Source: Christensenella sp. UBA1260 (GTDB taxonomy: Bacteria; Bacillota; Clostridia; Christensenellales; CAG-917). From it: a DNA stretch of 14,909 bases. Location of the stretch: contig DBVQ01000031.1 of assembly GCA_002308155.1 (NCBI GenBank), positions 1-14,909 of the forward strand, read 5' to 3'. Positions within the stretch are counted from its first letter, which is position 1; every line of letters begins with the position of its first letter. A program made the position numbers and the translations under genes. Positions 7,123 to 14,846 of the stretch are shown in pieces. The notes under the pieces were generated by a model. The model saw only the letters and a list, made by a program, of their open reading frames with translations, was not told where the DNA came from and did no database searches.

Positions 7123-9084
7123 TTACTCTTTATCCGGAGCCGGATTTTTGTCCTCTTTGTCTTCCGGCTTTGCTTCTTTTGGTGCTTCGGCTTCTTCGCC
7201 ACGATTCAACTTTGAGGAGAACAACGTCGCTTCATCGCTTGATTCTTCGCCGAAGAGTGCGTTTATTTCGTCCTCGTAAATGGTTTCCTTCTCAAAGAGA
7301 AGTTTAACCATCTTGTCCATGATATCGCGATTGTCTTTGAGGATTGCAAGAGCCACTTGATATTGCTCGTCGAGGATTTTCTTGACTTCCTCGTCAATCT
7401 TTGCGGCAACTGCGTCGCTGTAATTGAGTTGCGTCTGATAATCTCTGCCCAAGAACACTTCTTCGCTTGCGCCGAGATACATATTGCCGATTTCTCCGCT
7501 CATTCCCCACTCAGTGACCATCTTTCTTGCGAGTTGCGACGCGCGTTGAATATCGTTGGACGCGCCCGTTGAGATGTCCTCTATGACAAGCTCTTCTGCC
7601 GCACGACCTGCAAGCAACATTGCGATATTGTCAAGAAGTTTGCCCTTTGTCATATGGTTGTCATCATTGTCAGGAAGCGTGATTGTATAGCCTGCCGCTT
7701 GTCCGCGCGGAATAATGCTGACTTCGTGCACGCTGTCGCAGTGCTTCATAAGTTTGGCAACGATTGCGTGTCCACTCTCATGATATGCTGTGATGCGCTT
7801 GTCGGACTCTGTGACGACACGGCTCTTCTTTGCAGGACCTGCCATAACTTTGTTGATGGCTTCGCTGATGTCTTTCATGTTGATGAGCGTTCTGTTTTCA
7901 CGCGCCGCAAGGATTGCCGCTTCGTTCAAGAGGTTTTCAATGTCCGCGCCTGTAAAGCCCGATGTCAAACGCGCAAGACTCTTGAAGTTGACTTCGTCCG
8001 CGAGCGGTTTGTTGCGAGAGTGCACCTTGAAGATTTCTTCTCTGCCCTTGACGTCAGGGATGTTGACAAAGATTTGACGGTCAAATCTGCCCGGTCTCAT
8101 AAGTGCAGGATCCAAAACGTCTACACGGTTGGTTGCTGCCATGACGATGATTGAGCTTTCTGCCTCAAAGCCGTCCATTTGAACGAGGAGTTGGTTGAGG
8201 GTCTGCTCTCTCTCATCGTTGCCGCCGCCAAGACCTGCGCCTCTTTGACGACCGACTGCATCGATTTCATCGATGAAGATGATGCACGGCATATTCTTTT
8301 TGGCTTGGTCAAACAAGTCTCTGACACGAGATGCGCCGACGCCGACGAACATTTCAACAAAGTCAGAGCCGCTGATTGAGAAGAACGGCACGCTTGCCTC
8401 GCCCGCAACTGCCTTTGCAAACAAAGTTTTACCCGTGCCCGGAGGACCTACAAGCAAGACACCACGCGGAATGCGCGCGCCTATGTCGTTGTATTTTTTT
8501 GGATGTTTCAAGAAATCAACGATTTCTTGGAGCTCCTGCTTTTCCTCTTCTGCGCCGGCAACGTCAGCAAAACGAACTTTGATGTCTCGCACCTGATTTG
8601 CCGTCGTCTTGCCAAAGTTGAGCGCTTGGCTGTTTGTGCCGTTTGCACGACGGATGATAATCATTATGACGATAAAGAAAATCGCATACAGCGCAATCGG
8701 CAACAGCGTTGACAGCCAGCTTCCGCTTGACGGATTGTCATAACTGATTTGAGTGTTGCGTATCTTTGCCGCAAGTGTCGGATTGCCCGCCTTCTCAACT
8801 TCGTCCGCCCAAAGGCGTAAATCATCGCCAAAAATTGCGCGATTTGGGATGTAGGCAATATAATATCTTGACTCATTGACCTTTTTGATTTTGACGGAAT
8901 ACGAGCCCGAAACGTAGAGTTTTTCAACCTCATCGGACTTGAGCATGTGCTCCAAGCTCGCCTCACCGCCCGCATAATTAATCTCTATCGGTTTGTATCT
9001 CAGCTCATAGACAAGCACGAATACCACAATGAGCAGTACGATGATTGCCAAGATATAAAATATTCTTCTTGTGGATGGTTTCAT
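7123..9084 (-). CDS. ftsH: ATP-dependent membrane zinc metalloprotease FtsH
   Basis: This 653-residue protein is a membrane-anchored AAA+ protease that forms hexamers and degrades damaged membrane proteins and some regulators. Transmembrane segments lie at about 8-26 and 126-144, with the extracytoplasmic FtsH domain between them. The AAA module has Walker A GPPGTGKT (213-220), Walker B IIFIDE (268-273), pore motif F246-V-G and the second region of homology with R330 and R333 as likely arginine fingers. The protease site is HESGH (435-439), with D511 (STGASNDIQRA) as the third zinc ligand; Ser replaces the usual Ala in HEAGH, a known tolerated variant. The C-terminus is an acidic, low-complexity tail (about 612-653) rich in Glu, Lys, Asp and Pro. 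The start is supported by AGGAGG at 9089-9094. This is the first gene of the ftsH-cysE-cysS unit. Confidence 0.98.
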   Translation of the reverse strand: MKPSTRRIFYILAIIVLLIVVFVLVYELRYKPIEINYAGGEASLEHMLKSDEVEKLYVSGSYSVKIKKVNESRYYIAYIPNRAIFGDDLRLWADEVEKAGNPTLAAKIRNTQISYDNPSSGSWLSTLLPIALYAIFFIVIMIIIRRANGTNSQALNFGKTTANQVRDIKVRFADVAGAEEEKQELQEIVDFLKHPKKYNDIGARIPRGVLLVGPPGTGKTLFAKAVAGEASVPFFSISGSDFVEMFVGVGASRVRDLFDQAKKNMPCIIFIDEIDAVGRQRGAGLGGGNDEREQTLNQLLVQMDGFEAESSIIVMAATNRVDVLDPALMRPGRFDRQIFVNIPDVKGREEIFKVHSRNKPLADEVNFKSLARLTSGFTGADIENLLNEAAILAARENRTLINMKDISEAINKVMAGPAKKSRVVTESDKRITAYHESGHAIVAKLMKHCDSVHEVSIIPRGQAAGYTITLPDNDDNHMTKGKLLDNIAMLLAGRAAEELVIEDISTGASNDIQRASQLARKMVTEWGMSGEIGNMYLGASEEVFLGRDYQTQLNYSDAVAAKIDEEVKKILDEQYQVALAILKDNRDIMDKMVKLLFEKETIYEDEINALFGEESSDEATLFSSKLNRGEEAEAPKEAKPEDKEDKNPAPDKE

Positions 9085-9088
9085 TTAG

Positions 9089-9094
9089 CCTCCT
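9089..9094 (-). promoter_or_regulatory. Ribosome binding site of ftsH
   Basis: A perfect AGGAGG on the minus strand lies 4 bases before the ATG at 9084. It directly abuts a small inverted repeat, GACTA-N3-TAGTC (9095-9107). Confidence 0.8.
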
Positions 9095-9168
9095 GACTAG
9101 ATTAGTCTATGCGTCATTGAAGGTTTTAACCTCGCAAATCTTCATATATAATCACATTACAGATATTC

Positions 9169-9197
9169 ATTATAGAAATAAAGCGCAAAAAAGTCAA
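9169..9197 (-). promoter_or_regulatory. Sigma-A promoter of ftsH-cysE-cysS
   Basis: On the minus strand, TTGACT (9197-9192) and TATAAT (9174-9169) are 17 bases apart. The predicted start near 9162 gives a leader of about 78 bases before the ftsH ATG. This leader is too short for a T-box riboswitch, and none is seen. Confidence 0.8.
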
Positions 9198-9263
9198 CGC
9201 AATTCTCGCGTGCGCTCACTTATTTGCATAATTAGTGTATTTTGAAAAGATTAAACTTTTATT

Positions 9264-9279
9264 AAAATATCAATATTTT
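9264..9279. terminator. Weak AT-only inverted repeat after the YyaC-family gene
   Basis: AAAATA-N4-TATTTT lies just past the minus-strand stop at 9288, in a 203-base gap (9085-9287) that otherwise holds only the ftsH promoter and leader. A stem without G/C pairs makes a poor intrinsic terminator, so readthrough into ftsH is possible. Confidence 0.2.
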
Positions 9280-9287
9280 GCAAAGAC

Positions 9288-9869
9288 TTAAATACTTTCT
9301 TTCACAAGTCTTGCTGTTTTCTCAGCAAGACTTGCAACCTTGTCGTACTCCGCCGCCAAGAGTTGCGCGAGCGAGTCTCCTTCGTTTTCGGCGACAATTC
9401 CAAGCACGCCGACATCTCCGAAACGACGCTTTCTGCCCTTCACTGCGGCGGGGCAAACGCCGTCTTTTCTGACAACGACACTCCCAACTCTGTCCCCAAG
9501 ACTTGCATCTATTGCAACAATAGTTGCACCCTTGTGCACAACCCTTATAAAATCCAGCCACGCATCCATATTTTTGCCGTTCACAGAGCACTCTGTTGTG
9601 CCATAAACAAACACGGGCACATTGAGATTTTGTCTCAGCTCATCAGCAACGAGCGGACCAAAGGCGTCTCCCGCAATCAAAGGCGTGCCAAAACACACCA
9701 CAACCACGTCTTTTGAGACGTCTGCGGTTTGCCATTTGCCCTCTGCTGCGCTTTTGTTTGTGGCGGACAAAATTGCGTTTTTCAGTGCATCTAACAGGGT
9801 TTTTTGCGAAATGTTGTTGCCTGCAAGTTTTTCCATAACAATATTGTTGCCAATATTTTGTTGGCGCAT
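9288..9869 (-). CDS. yyaC: YyaC-family (DUF1256) sporulation protein, GPR/HybD-like fold
   Basis: Up to 193 residues. The core matches B. subtilis YyaC: VVVVCFGTPLIAGDAFGPLV (55-74, with G61, T62, G67, D68, G71 and P72), VYGTTE (88-93), IVAIDASLGD (117-126) and GDVGVLGIV (151-159). This family is made during sporulation and is structurally related to the germination protease GPR and hydrogenase-maturation proteases; its substrate has not been established. The N-terminus is uncertain. ATG 9869 and the in-frame ATG at 9836 both lack a Shine-Dalgarno sequence, and the first 45 residues are not obviously conserved. A 12-bp perfect hairpin lies within the last codons. The gene is divergent from the cvpA cluster and upstream of ftsH on the same strand. 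It implies a sporulating or formerly sporulating ancestor. Confidence 0.88.
   Translation of the reverse strand: MRQQNIGNNIVMEKLAGNNISQKTLLDALKNAILSATNKSAAEGKWQTADVSKDVVVVCFGTPLIAGDAFGPLVADELRQNLNVPVFVYGTTECSVNGKNMDAWLDFIRVVHKGATIVAIDASLGDRVGSVVVRKDGVCPAAVKGRKRRFGDVGVLGIVAENEGDSLAQLLAAEYDKVASLAEKTARLVKESI
9305..9334. repeat. 12-bp perfect inverted repeat at the 3' end of the YyaC-family gene
   Basis: CAAGTCTTGCTG (9305-9316) and CAGCAAGACTTG (9323-9334) are exact reverse complements with a 6-base loop. The element lies within the coding sequence, ending about 17 bases before the stop codon at 9288-9290. Neither side carries a T-run, so it is not a typical intrinsic terminator. It could protect the 3' end of the mRNA or arise from the repeated codons for ASLAEKTARL. 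Confidence 0.7.
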
Positions 9870-9883
9870 ACCAAAAAATAATG

Positions 9884-9912
9884 TTGCATATCATTGATAA
9901 AACAGTTATAAT
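9884..9912 (+). promoter_or_regulatory. Probable promoter of the cvpA cluster
   Basis: TATAAT (9907-9912) is a perfect -10 box. At 17 bases upstream lies TTGCAT (9884-9889), which keeps only the TTG of the -35 consensus. The start would fall near 9919, about 38 bases before the ATG. Confidence 0.5.
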
Positions 9913-9956
9913 AAGATGAATAAACATTATTACGTACAAGCGTAAAAAAGGGAACT

Positions 9957-10712
9957 ATGATCTCTCAAATTGTATCAGCATCGTTCGGCTATGCCGACAT
10001 AGCATTTTTGGCAATCCTATTGCTCGGGCTCATACTCGGGCTTATTCGTGGTGTCGCAAAGTCCTTCAAGGGGTTGTTCCTCACTGTTGCAATAATCCTC
10101 AGCTCCCTGCTTCTCGTTGGCTTGACAATGCCAAAAGCACGCGAGATTGCAGTGTTTGACCAGTTGGACGCAAAAATCGTCGAGAGTTCAAACGGCTGGG
10201 GCGAGGCTTTTTCAAGTCCTCTCTACAAAAACGAGGACGGAAGCTTCTATGTTGAAGTTGCAGGCGAAGGCGGCGAAACAGAAAAAGTTCCGCTTTCAAA
10301 CGTTGGCGGCTTCAAAGGCAAGATTGCAAACTTCCTTGCGGAACGCTTTGTGACTGACGAAGGACAATCTCTTGGCAAGGTCGCGGCAGATTATATCACA
10401 AACATAGTGGTCGCGGTGGCGTGCTTCATTGTATTTTGCATAGCGCTAAGCATTGTCGCGTGGCTGATTCGCAAGCTGTTTGAAAAAATGCACGACACGG
10501 AGAACAAAGCACTCAAGGCAATTGACCGCATTTTGGGTGCGCTCGTGTCCGCGGCTCTCACGCTTTTGTTCTTGCTCGTCGTGCTTGCAATCTTCCACAT
10601 CTTTGACGCAAAGCTTGCAGTCGTCACCGACTATTTGAAGGAATCAACAATTTGCGGCTATCTCTATGAAAACAACCCGATTTCTACGGTCTTTTCAAAG
10701 ATTTTCGGCTAA
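9957..10712 (+). CDS. CvpA-family membrane protein with an extracytoplasmic insertion
   Basis: This 251-residue integral membrane protein has four hydrophobic segments at about 14-33, 37-57, 147-170 and 190-213. The start, DIAFLAILLLGLILGLIRG, and the segment ALKAIDRILGALVSA before the last helix are typical of the CvpA (colicin V production) family, whose members are implicated in envelope homeostasis; no biochemical activity is established. The protein is longer than the usual 160-180 residues because of an insertion between helices 2 and 3 (about 65-140). The insertion is polar, contains EDGSFYVEVAGEGGETEKVPL, and is probably outside the membrane. AAGGGA precedes the ATG with 4 bases between. 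The next gene starts 21 bases after the stop, so the two are probably one transcript. Confidence 0.82.
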   Translation: MISQIVSASFGYADIAFLAILLLGLILGLIRGVAKSFKGLFLTVAIILSSLLLVGLTMPKAREIAVFDQLDAKIVESSNGWGEAFSSPLYKNEDGSFYVEVAGEGGETEKVPLSNVGGFKGKIANFLAERFVTDEGQSLGKVAADYITNIVVAVACFIVFCIALSIVAWLIRKLFEKMHDTENKALKAIDRILGALVSAALTLLFLLVVLAIFHIFDAKLAVVTDYLKESTICGYLYENNPISTVFSKIFG

Positions 10713-10733
10713 CCCCGTAAAGTGAGGTGAACT

Positions 10734-13700
10734 ATGAAAGTTCTAAGAGGCACTTTAACATTCGTTCTTGGTATGATTGTTGGTATCATACTGTTTGTCG
10801 TTGCAATCGGCGGCACGGTTGTCGCGCTTGCGACCGCAATCACTGTCGGTGAATTGCAATCAAAGTTTACCGATGAGAAAATCATCTCATCAGACAGCAC
10901 CCTCTACGATCAAACTTTGTTTGAAGCGGCGCAATCCGCAATCGGCGACTTCCAAAACTTTGATCAGCTGTCGCTGAAAACATTGTATGAACACTATGGC
11001 ATCTCCCTGCTCAACGGGATTGGCGGCATAGACTTTACAAGCAAAGAGTTTTACAGCACTCCAATCACAACGATTATGGGCGACTTCTCCGTGCTCAGCA
11101 AGAGCTTTACTCTCCGCGATGTCGGCTCAATCACGGGCACGGATTTTGACTCATACAATCTTCCGATTTTGAAGGACAACCTTGACAGCAGCATAACAGA
11201 TGCAATTGACAACATTTTGGGCTCCGTCAAGGGCGACCTCACTGTCCGCTCAATAAAGACAAACCTCATCCCTGACTTTGATACAGACGGCAACGACCTT
11301 ATCAAAAACATGCAGGATATTCCGTTCAACAGATTTGCAAGCGCGATAAACGCGTTTAGACTCTGCTCTTTCCTCTCTGCAGACACAGACACATTTGTGC
11401 CAAGCGGAGCTGTTCAGGTCTACATCAAGGTTGACCGCTATGAGAAAGTCTCAAAGGAGGACCTCAAAAACACAAGTTATGTCGCGCCGGACGGAGTTGA
11501 ACTCTACTACTACGACGCAAAAGACACAAACGATGACGGCACAGAAGATATTATGCTTGAGCGCGAGCTCCGTTTTGTCAACAGAGGCACGGACACAGAG
11601 CCAAGCTGGGCTGTGGACAACACCTGCTACAACGCGGACTTCAACGCAGACGAAACAAACAAAACCTTCTATCGCCATTATGTTTATGAGGCATATTCAA
11701 TCTCCAAATCGCCATACCCTGCCGGCACAGAGTTCTTTGTCAAGTGCTATGGCAACCGCGTGACAACTTTTGACGTCAACGACTATGACCTCTATCAAAA
11801 AGGCTATTTGTCTCTCAAAGACGTGTATGTCAAAAAGACAGGCGACTATGTTGAATTGAACGGCGAAGTCAATGCTCCAACCGTGAACTTTGCTTCATCC
11901 TATTTCAAAGACAAGGACGACAACTATATCGCATCCGAAGACTACTATGTCAAAGATGCTGAAATCAAAAAATCCAGCAAACTCGTGAAGAGAGGCGAAG
12001 ACGTCACAACGCGCGACGTTTATATCCGCGTGCACGAAGGCACTTCCGCCCCGCTGCTTCAATCCGTTGCATTCCTCACTATTGCGGAATTGCAAGATAT
12101 GGACGACTTTGTGGACGACATCAGAATCGGCGACGTCATCACGGTCAAAGAGAGCGACTCTGCAATCCTCAAATCATTGAAGGACAAGAAACTCAGCGAG
12201 CTCGGCACCGCCACCAAAGAGTTGAAGCTCGGCGAAATCATTGATATCAACTATTCAAAATACACGATTGACACGGACGGCGATTACACAGATGACTATG
12301 TCTTTGTGGCATCTCCGGACAGCTATATCAAATACAACGCAAACATTCACCCGGGCATGCAGAGATATTCACGCTCAGGCGAAGCTCCGGCGTACACTTA
12401 TACGCCATCCGCCGAAGGCGAATATGTCAAAAACGGCTACTTTGTCAAGTTTGACAGCACCAATCCGGCGCACACCGACGCGGCAACTCCAAAATACGTC
12501 AAAGAGGCTGTGACGGACGAGTCTTCGCTCATTATGCAAGCACTTGCACTCAGAGAGTGCACGATGGACGACCTCAGCACAATCACGGACAAACTCTTCA
12601 TCTACGAAGTCATTGACGTCTCCGCGGACGATGCTTCTCTCGTCATGAAATCACTTGCCGCTCGCCACAAGACAATTGAGACAATGGGCGCGGCTGTTGA
12701 CGAACTCACGATTGACGAAGTCATTGAAATCAACGACGGCTCCTCTCTCATTATGAGATCCTTGAAGGATCAAGGTCGTCCGATAAGCGAACTCGGCGAT
12801 GCGGTTGACGATCTCACAATCGACCAAGTCATTGAAATCGACGACGACTCCTCTCGCCTGCTCAAATCTCTCAAAAAGCAAGGCGCAACCATCGGCAACC
12901 TTGGAGATGCAATCTCCAACCTCAAGGTCTGCGACGTCATTGACATCTATGAATACAACCAAGTTGAGCTCTCCACTGCCGCGGAAGATGCAAGCAGCAA
13001 ATATCTCATCGGACAGTTTGACAGCGAGACCGAAAACGCCTATGTCAAATACGACGAGAACAATCCGGATCATGCATTGCTCACAAGATACAACTTTGTT
13101 GCTGGCGAATACGTTGTGGCAGCAGACGGACAATATGTGCTTGAAGAGCGCGCAATCACCTACGTCAAAGACTCGGACGGCAAGTATATCAAGAGCCCAA
13201 TCAAGTTTGTGGAAATCACGGACGCAGATTGCGAAATGATAAACACGGACAGCTTTGAATGGGCGGCCGCCGCAGGACTCGGCGCTTTGGACTTTGCAAA
13301 CAAAGCGAACAGCGGCAATATGTACTATATGGTAAATCCGGGAGAATATGATCAAAATATTCCTCTCTGCACCTACATTTATGCAAGCGGCACTCCTGCA
13401 CAAAAAGCAAAACTCTATTACAAGCTTGAAGGCTCAGGATCTGAAACGTACACTCGCTATTTCTGCAAATCGGGGCTTGAATTCTACGTCAAGGTGCTTG
13501 ACAGCTATATTCCATATTCTTTGACAAATGCGGCGCATTCAGATTTGACAATTTACAAACTCCTCAACACGGACGCCGAAGACGACTACAAATATTTCGT
13601 GCGTTTGGATGAATATCAAAACATTGAAATGTCTTGGAATGGTGCAAAATATGTGATTGGTTCGGGTTCAAAACTCAGCACAACCAACAAGTACTCCAAA

Positions 13701-14240
13701 CAGTATTGTGAAAAAGTCTATGTCAAAGATGCAAACGGCACATACGTCTATATTGACGACCAATATATAGAATATGATGCAGGCAACGCGGCACACGCAG
13801 GCAAAGACCGCTTCAACGTCACAACCGCCTTCCTTGCAAACGCAACACAGGCAGAGGGCAACACGGGCAGAATACACGTCAACGTCTTGCACGAAAAGAG
13901 CGCCGCTGTTGTGCGTATGATGAGAGACGACAAGGTGGACGATATGGGCCTTGTTATTGCAGATGCAACCATTGAAGACCTCATGGACATCTCCCCTGAC
14001 AACATGTTTGACGAGCCGCTCATCAGGACATCCAAGATCAATGATCTTGGCAGCGCCATGAGCAAGCTCATGAACAAGATGACAATCGGCAAATTGCTTG
14101 ACTGGGCAAACGTCACAACTGTCAACGACAAGGTCAGATCAATCATTGAAACGGCAACCTTGATCCACTTCTTTGAGAGCCTCACATATAACGGTGTCGA
14201 CATCTCAATTGATATGGAAGTCCTCTATTATGGCAAATAA
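10734..14240 (+). CDS. Large membrane-anchored repeat protein, family not recognised
   Basis: This 1168-residue protein has one N-terminal hydrophobic segment (about 7-36, with K and R before it and no cleavage or lipobox motif), so the remainder is probably outside the membrane. It lacks an LPxTG signal, and no second membrane segment is obvious. Two repeat families are visible. Family A, about 31-35 residues of the form S-L-[IL]-x-[KR]-S-L-K...L-x-x-[AI]-x-x-L-x-I-x-[DE]-V-I-[DE]-I, occurs at about 439-470, 475-505, 596-629, 634-667, 669-703, 705-738, 1056-1086 and 1095-1125. Family B, Tyr-rich Y-[VI]-x-[YF]-D-x-x-N-x-[AD]-H, occurs near 530, 568, 769, 924 and 1010. The protein is acidic and rich in Asp, Tyr and Lys. 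GAGGTG lies 5 bases before the ATG. It is flanked by cvpA and a GNAT gene on the same strand. I know of no function; an envelope scaffold or CvpA partner is only a guess from context. Confidence 0.92.
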   Translation: MKVLRGTLTFVLGMIVGIILFVVAIGGTVVALATAITVGELQSKFTDEKIISSDSTLYDQTLFEAAQSAIGDFQNFDQLSLKTLYEHYGISLLNGIGGIDFTSKEFYSTPITTIMGDFSVLSKSFTLRDVGSITGTDFDSYNLPILKDNLDSSITDAIDNILGSVKGDLTVRSIKTNLIPDFDTDGNDLIKNMQDIPFNRFASAINAFRLCSFLSADTDTFVPSGAVQVYIKVDRYEKVSKEDLKNTSYVAPDGVELYYYDAKDTNDDGTEDIMLERELRFVNRGTDTEPSWAVDNTCYNADFNADETNKTFYRHYVYEAYSISKSPYPAGTEFFVKCYGNRVTTFDVNDYDLYQKGYLSLKDVYVKKTGDYVELNGEVNAPTVNFASSYFKDKDDNYIASEDYYVKDAEIKKSSKLVKRGEDVTTRDVYIRVHEGTSAPLLQSVAFLTIAELQDMDDFVDDIRIGDVITVKESDSAILKSLKDKKLSELGTATKELKLGEIIDINYSKYTIDTDGDYTDDYVFVASPDSYIKYNANIHPGMQRYSRSGEAPAYTYTPSAEGEYVKNGYFVKFDSTNPAHTDAATPKYVKEAVTDESSLIMQALALRECTMDDLSTITDKLFIYEVIDVSADDASLVMKSLAARHKTIETMGAAVDELTIDEVIEINDGSSLIMRSLKDQGRPISELGDAVDDLTIDQVIEIDDDSSRLLKSLKKQGATIGNLGDAISNLKVCDVIDIYEYNQVELSTAAEDASSKYLIGQFDSETENAYVKYDENNPDHALLTRYNFVAGEYVVAADGQYVLEERAITYVKDSDGKYIKSPIKFVEITDADCEMINTDSFEWAAAAGLGALDFANKANSGNMYYMVNPGEYDQNIPLCTYIYASGTPAQKAKLYYKLEGSGSETYTRYFCKSGLEFYVKVLDSYIPYSLTNAAHSDLTIYKLLNTDAEDDYKYFVRLDEYQNIEMSWNGAKYVIGSGSKLSTTNKYSKQYCEKVYVKDANGTYVYIDDQYIEYDAGNAAHAGKDRFNVTTAFLANATQAEGNTGRIHVNVLHEKSAAVVRMMRDDKVDDMGLVIADATIEDLMDISPDNMFDEPLIRTSKINDLGSAMSKLMNKMTIGKLLDWANVTTVNDKVRSIIETATLIHFFESLTYNGVDISIDMEVLYYGK
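12048..12947 (+). repeat. Family A repeats 1-6 (about 35 residues each)
   Basis: Six of the eight family A copies lie here: 12048-12143, 12156-12248, 12519-12620, 12633-12734, 12738-12842 and 12846-12947. The last four are nearly in tandem, with a period of 105-114 bp. Clear examples are SLIMRSLKDQGRPISELG, VDDLTIDQVIEI and SRLLKSLKKQGATIGNLG. Two more diverged copies lie at 13899-13991 and 14016-14108. Alternating hydrophobic positions suggest paired helices per unit. Confidence 0.75.
12321..13814 (+). repeat. Family B Tyr-rich repeats (dispersed)
   Basis: Five short related segments of about 18-20 residues lie between and after the family A block: SYIKYNANIHPGMQRY, GYFVKFDSTNPAHTDAATP, AYVKYDENNPDHALLTRY, SYIPYSLTNAAHSDLTIY and QYIEYDAGNAAHAGKDRF. 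Several follow a YVKD-x-x-G-x-Y strand-like lead-in. The invariant look of Y, N and H suggests a conserved turn or binding site. Confidence 0.6.
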
Positions 14241-14252
14241 CGCATAGCGTTT

Positions 14253-14804
14253 ATGATCAGACAGTACAACCCAGAAACAGACCAAAAGGCGGTCAGATAC
14301 GTCTGCCACGCCTCATCCACAAATCCGGCACACAAGGCATCACTTCGCCTTGTGTGTTCATTGTGGTGCGACTATTATCTTTCAAATGACAAGGCGCACG
14401 CGTTTGTCGCCACGGACGAGTTTGACAAGCCTGTGGGCTACGTGCTCGCCGACGTCAACTTTGACAACTACAAAAAGCTCTACCCTTCCTATATCGCCAG
14501 CATAAAAAAGGAGAGCCGCAAGGACTATGCCAACAGCATGTTCATCATAAAGCACTGCGAAAAGATTGCGGCGGACTACCCTGCTCACTTGCAAATCAAC
14601 GTGCTGGGGGCTTTTCAAGACCGAGGCATAGGCAGAGCTCTCGTTGAGACAATCATCGCCCGTCTGCGCGGCGAAGGCATAAAAGGCGTACACGTCGTCC
14701 TCAAACAATCCAACGCCCCCGCCATCGCCTTCTTTGAACGCCTCGGCTTCCACAAGCTTCTCCGCCTGCGCAAAAAGTTCTACGTGTTGGGCCTAAGCAT
14801 ATAA
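14253..14804 (+). CDS. GNAT-family N-acetyltransferase
   Basis: This 183-residue cytoplasmic acetyltransferase should use acetyl-CoA. The central acetyl-CoA loop is FQDRGIGRAL (121-130), fitting the Q/R-x-x-G-x-G/A motif A. It follows the strand HLQINVL (112-118) and precedes GVHVVLKQSN-APAIAFFERLGF (145-166), motif B. The pattern YPAHLxI...GxKGVHV...NxxAIxFFERLGF resembles the GNAT subgroup related to the acetyltransferase-like domain of O-GlcNAcase. The substrate cannot be told. The gene starts 12 bases after the large repeat protein's stop and has no Shine-Dalgarno sequence; an AACGC-ATA-GCGTT inverted repeat fills the gap. Translation is therefore probably coupled to the upstream gene. 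Confidence 0.9.
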   Translation: MIRQYNPETDQKAVRYVCHASSTNPAHKASLRLVCSLWCDYYLSNDKAHAFVATDEFDKPVGYVLADVNFDNYKKLYPSYIASIKKESRKDYANSMFIIKHCEKIAADYPAHLQINVLGAFQDRGIGRALVETIIARLRGEGIKGVHVVLKQSNAPAIAFFERLGFHKLLRLRKKFYVLGLSI

Positions 14805-14830
14805 AATAAAGAAAATATTTTGAAATATGA

Positions 14831-14846
14831 GTTGACAAACGTCAAC
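14831..14846. promoter_or_regulatory. Inverted repeat over a -35 box, candidate operator
   Basis: GTTGAC (14831-14836) and GTCAAC (14841-14846) are perfect reverse complements around AAAC. The left arm contains most of the -35 box of the promoter at 14832-14860, a position suited to repression. Confidence 0.45.

Noticed and set aside
7654..8154. A 166-codon plus-strand open frame opposite ftsH
   Set aside because: The overlapping ftsH protein has all catalytic motifs, and the antisense product looks random.
12651..13403. A 250-codon minus-strand open frame opposite the large repeat protein
   Set aside because: It is antisense to a well-supported gene, has no recognisable domain, and reflects codon bias.
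14313..14342. A shared STNPAH string in the GNAT protein and in the large repeat protein
   Set aside because: It is six residues in unrelated contexts, and the surrounding sequence shows no similarity, so it is most likely chance.
14815..14828. Inverted repeat ATATTT-TG-AAATAT after the GNAT gene as a terminator
   Set aside because: The stem is short, wholly AT, has a 2-base loop and is not followed by a T-run.
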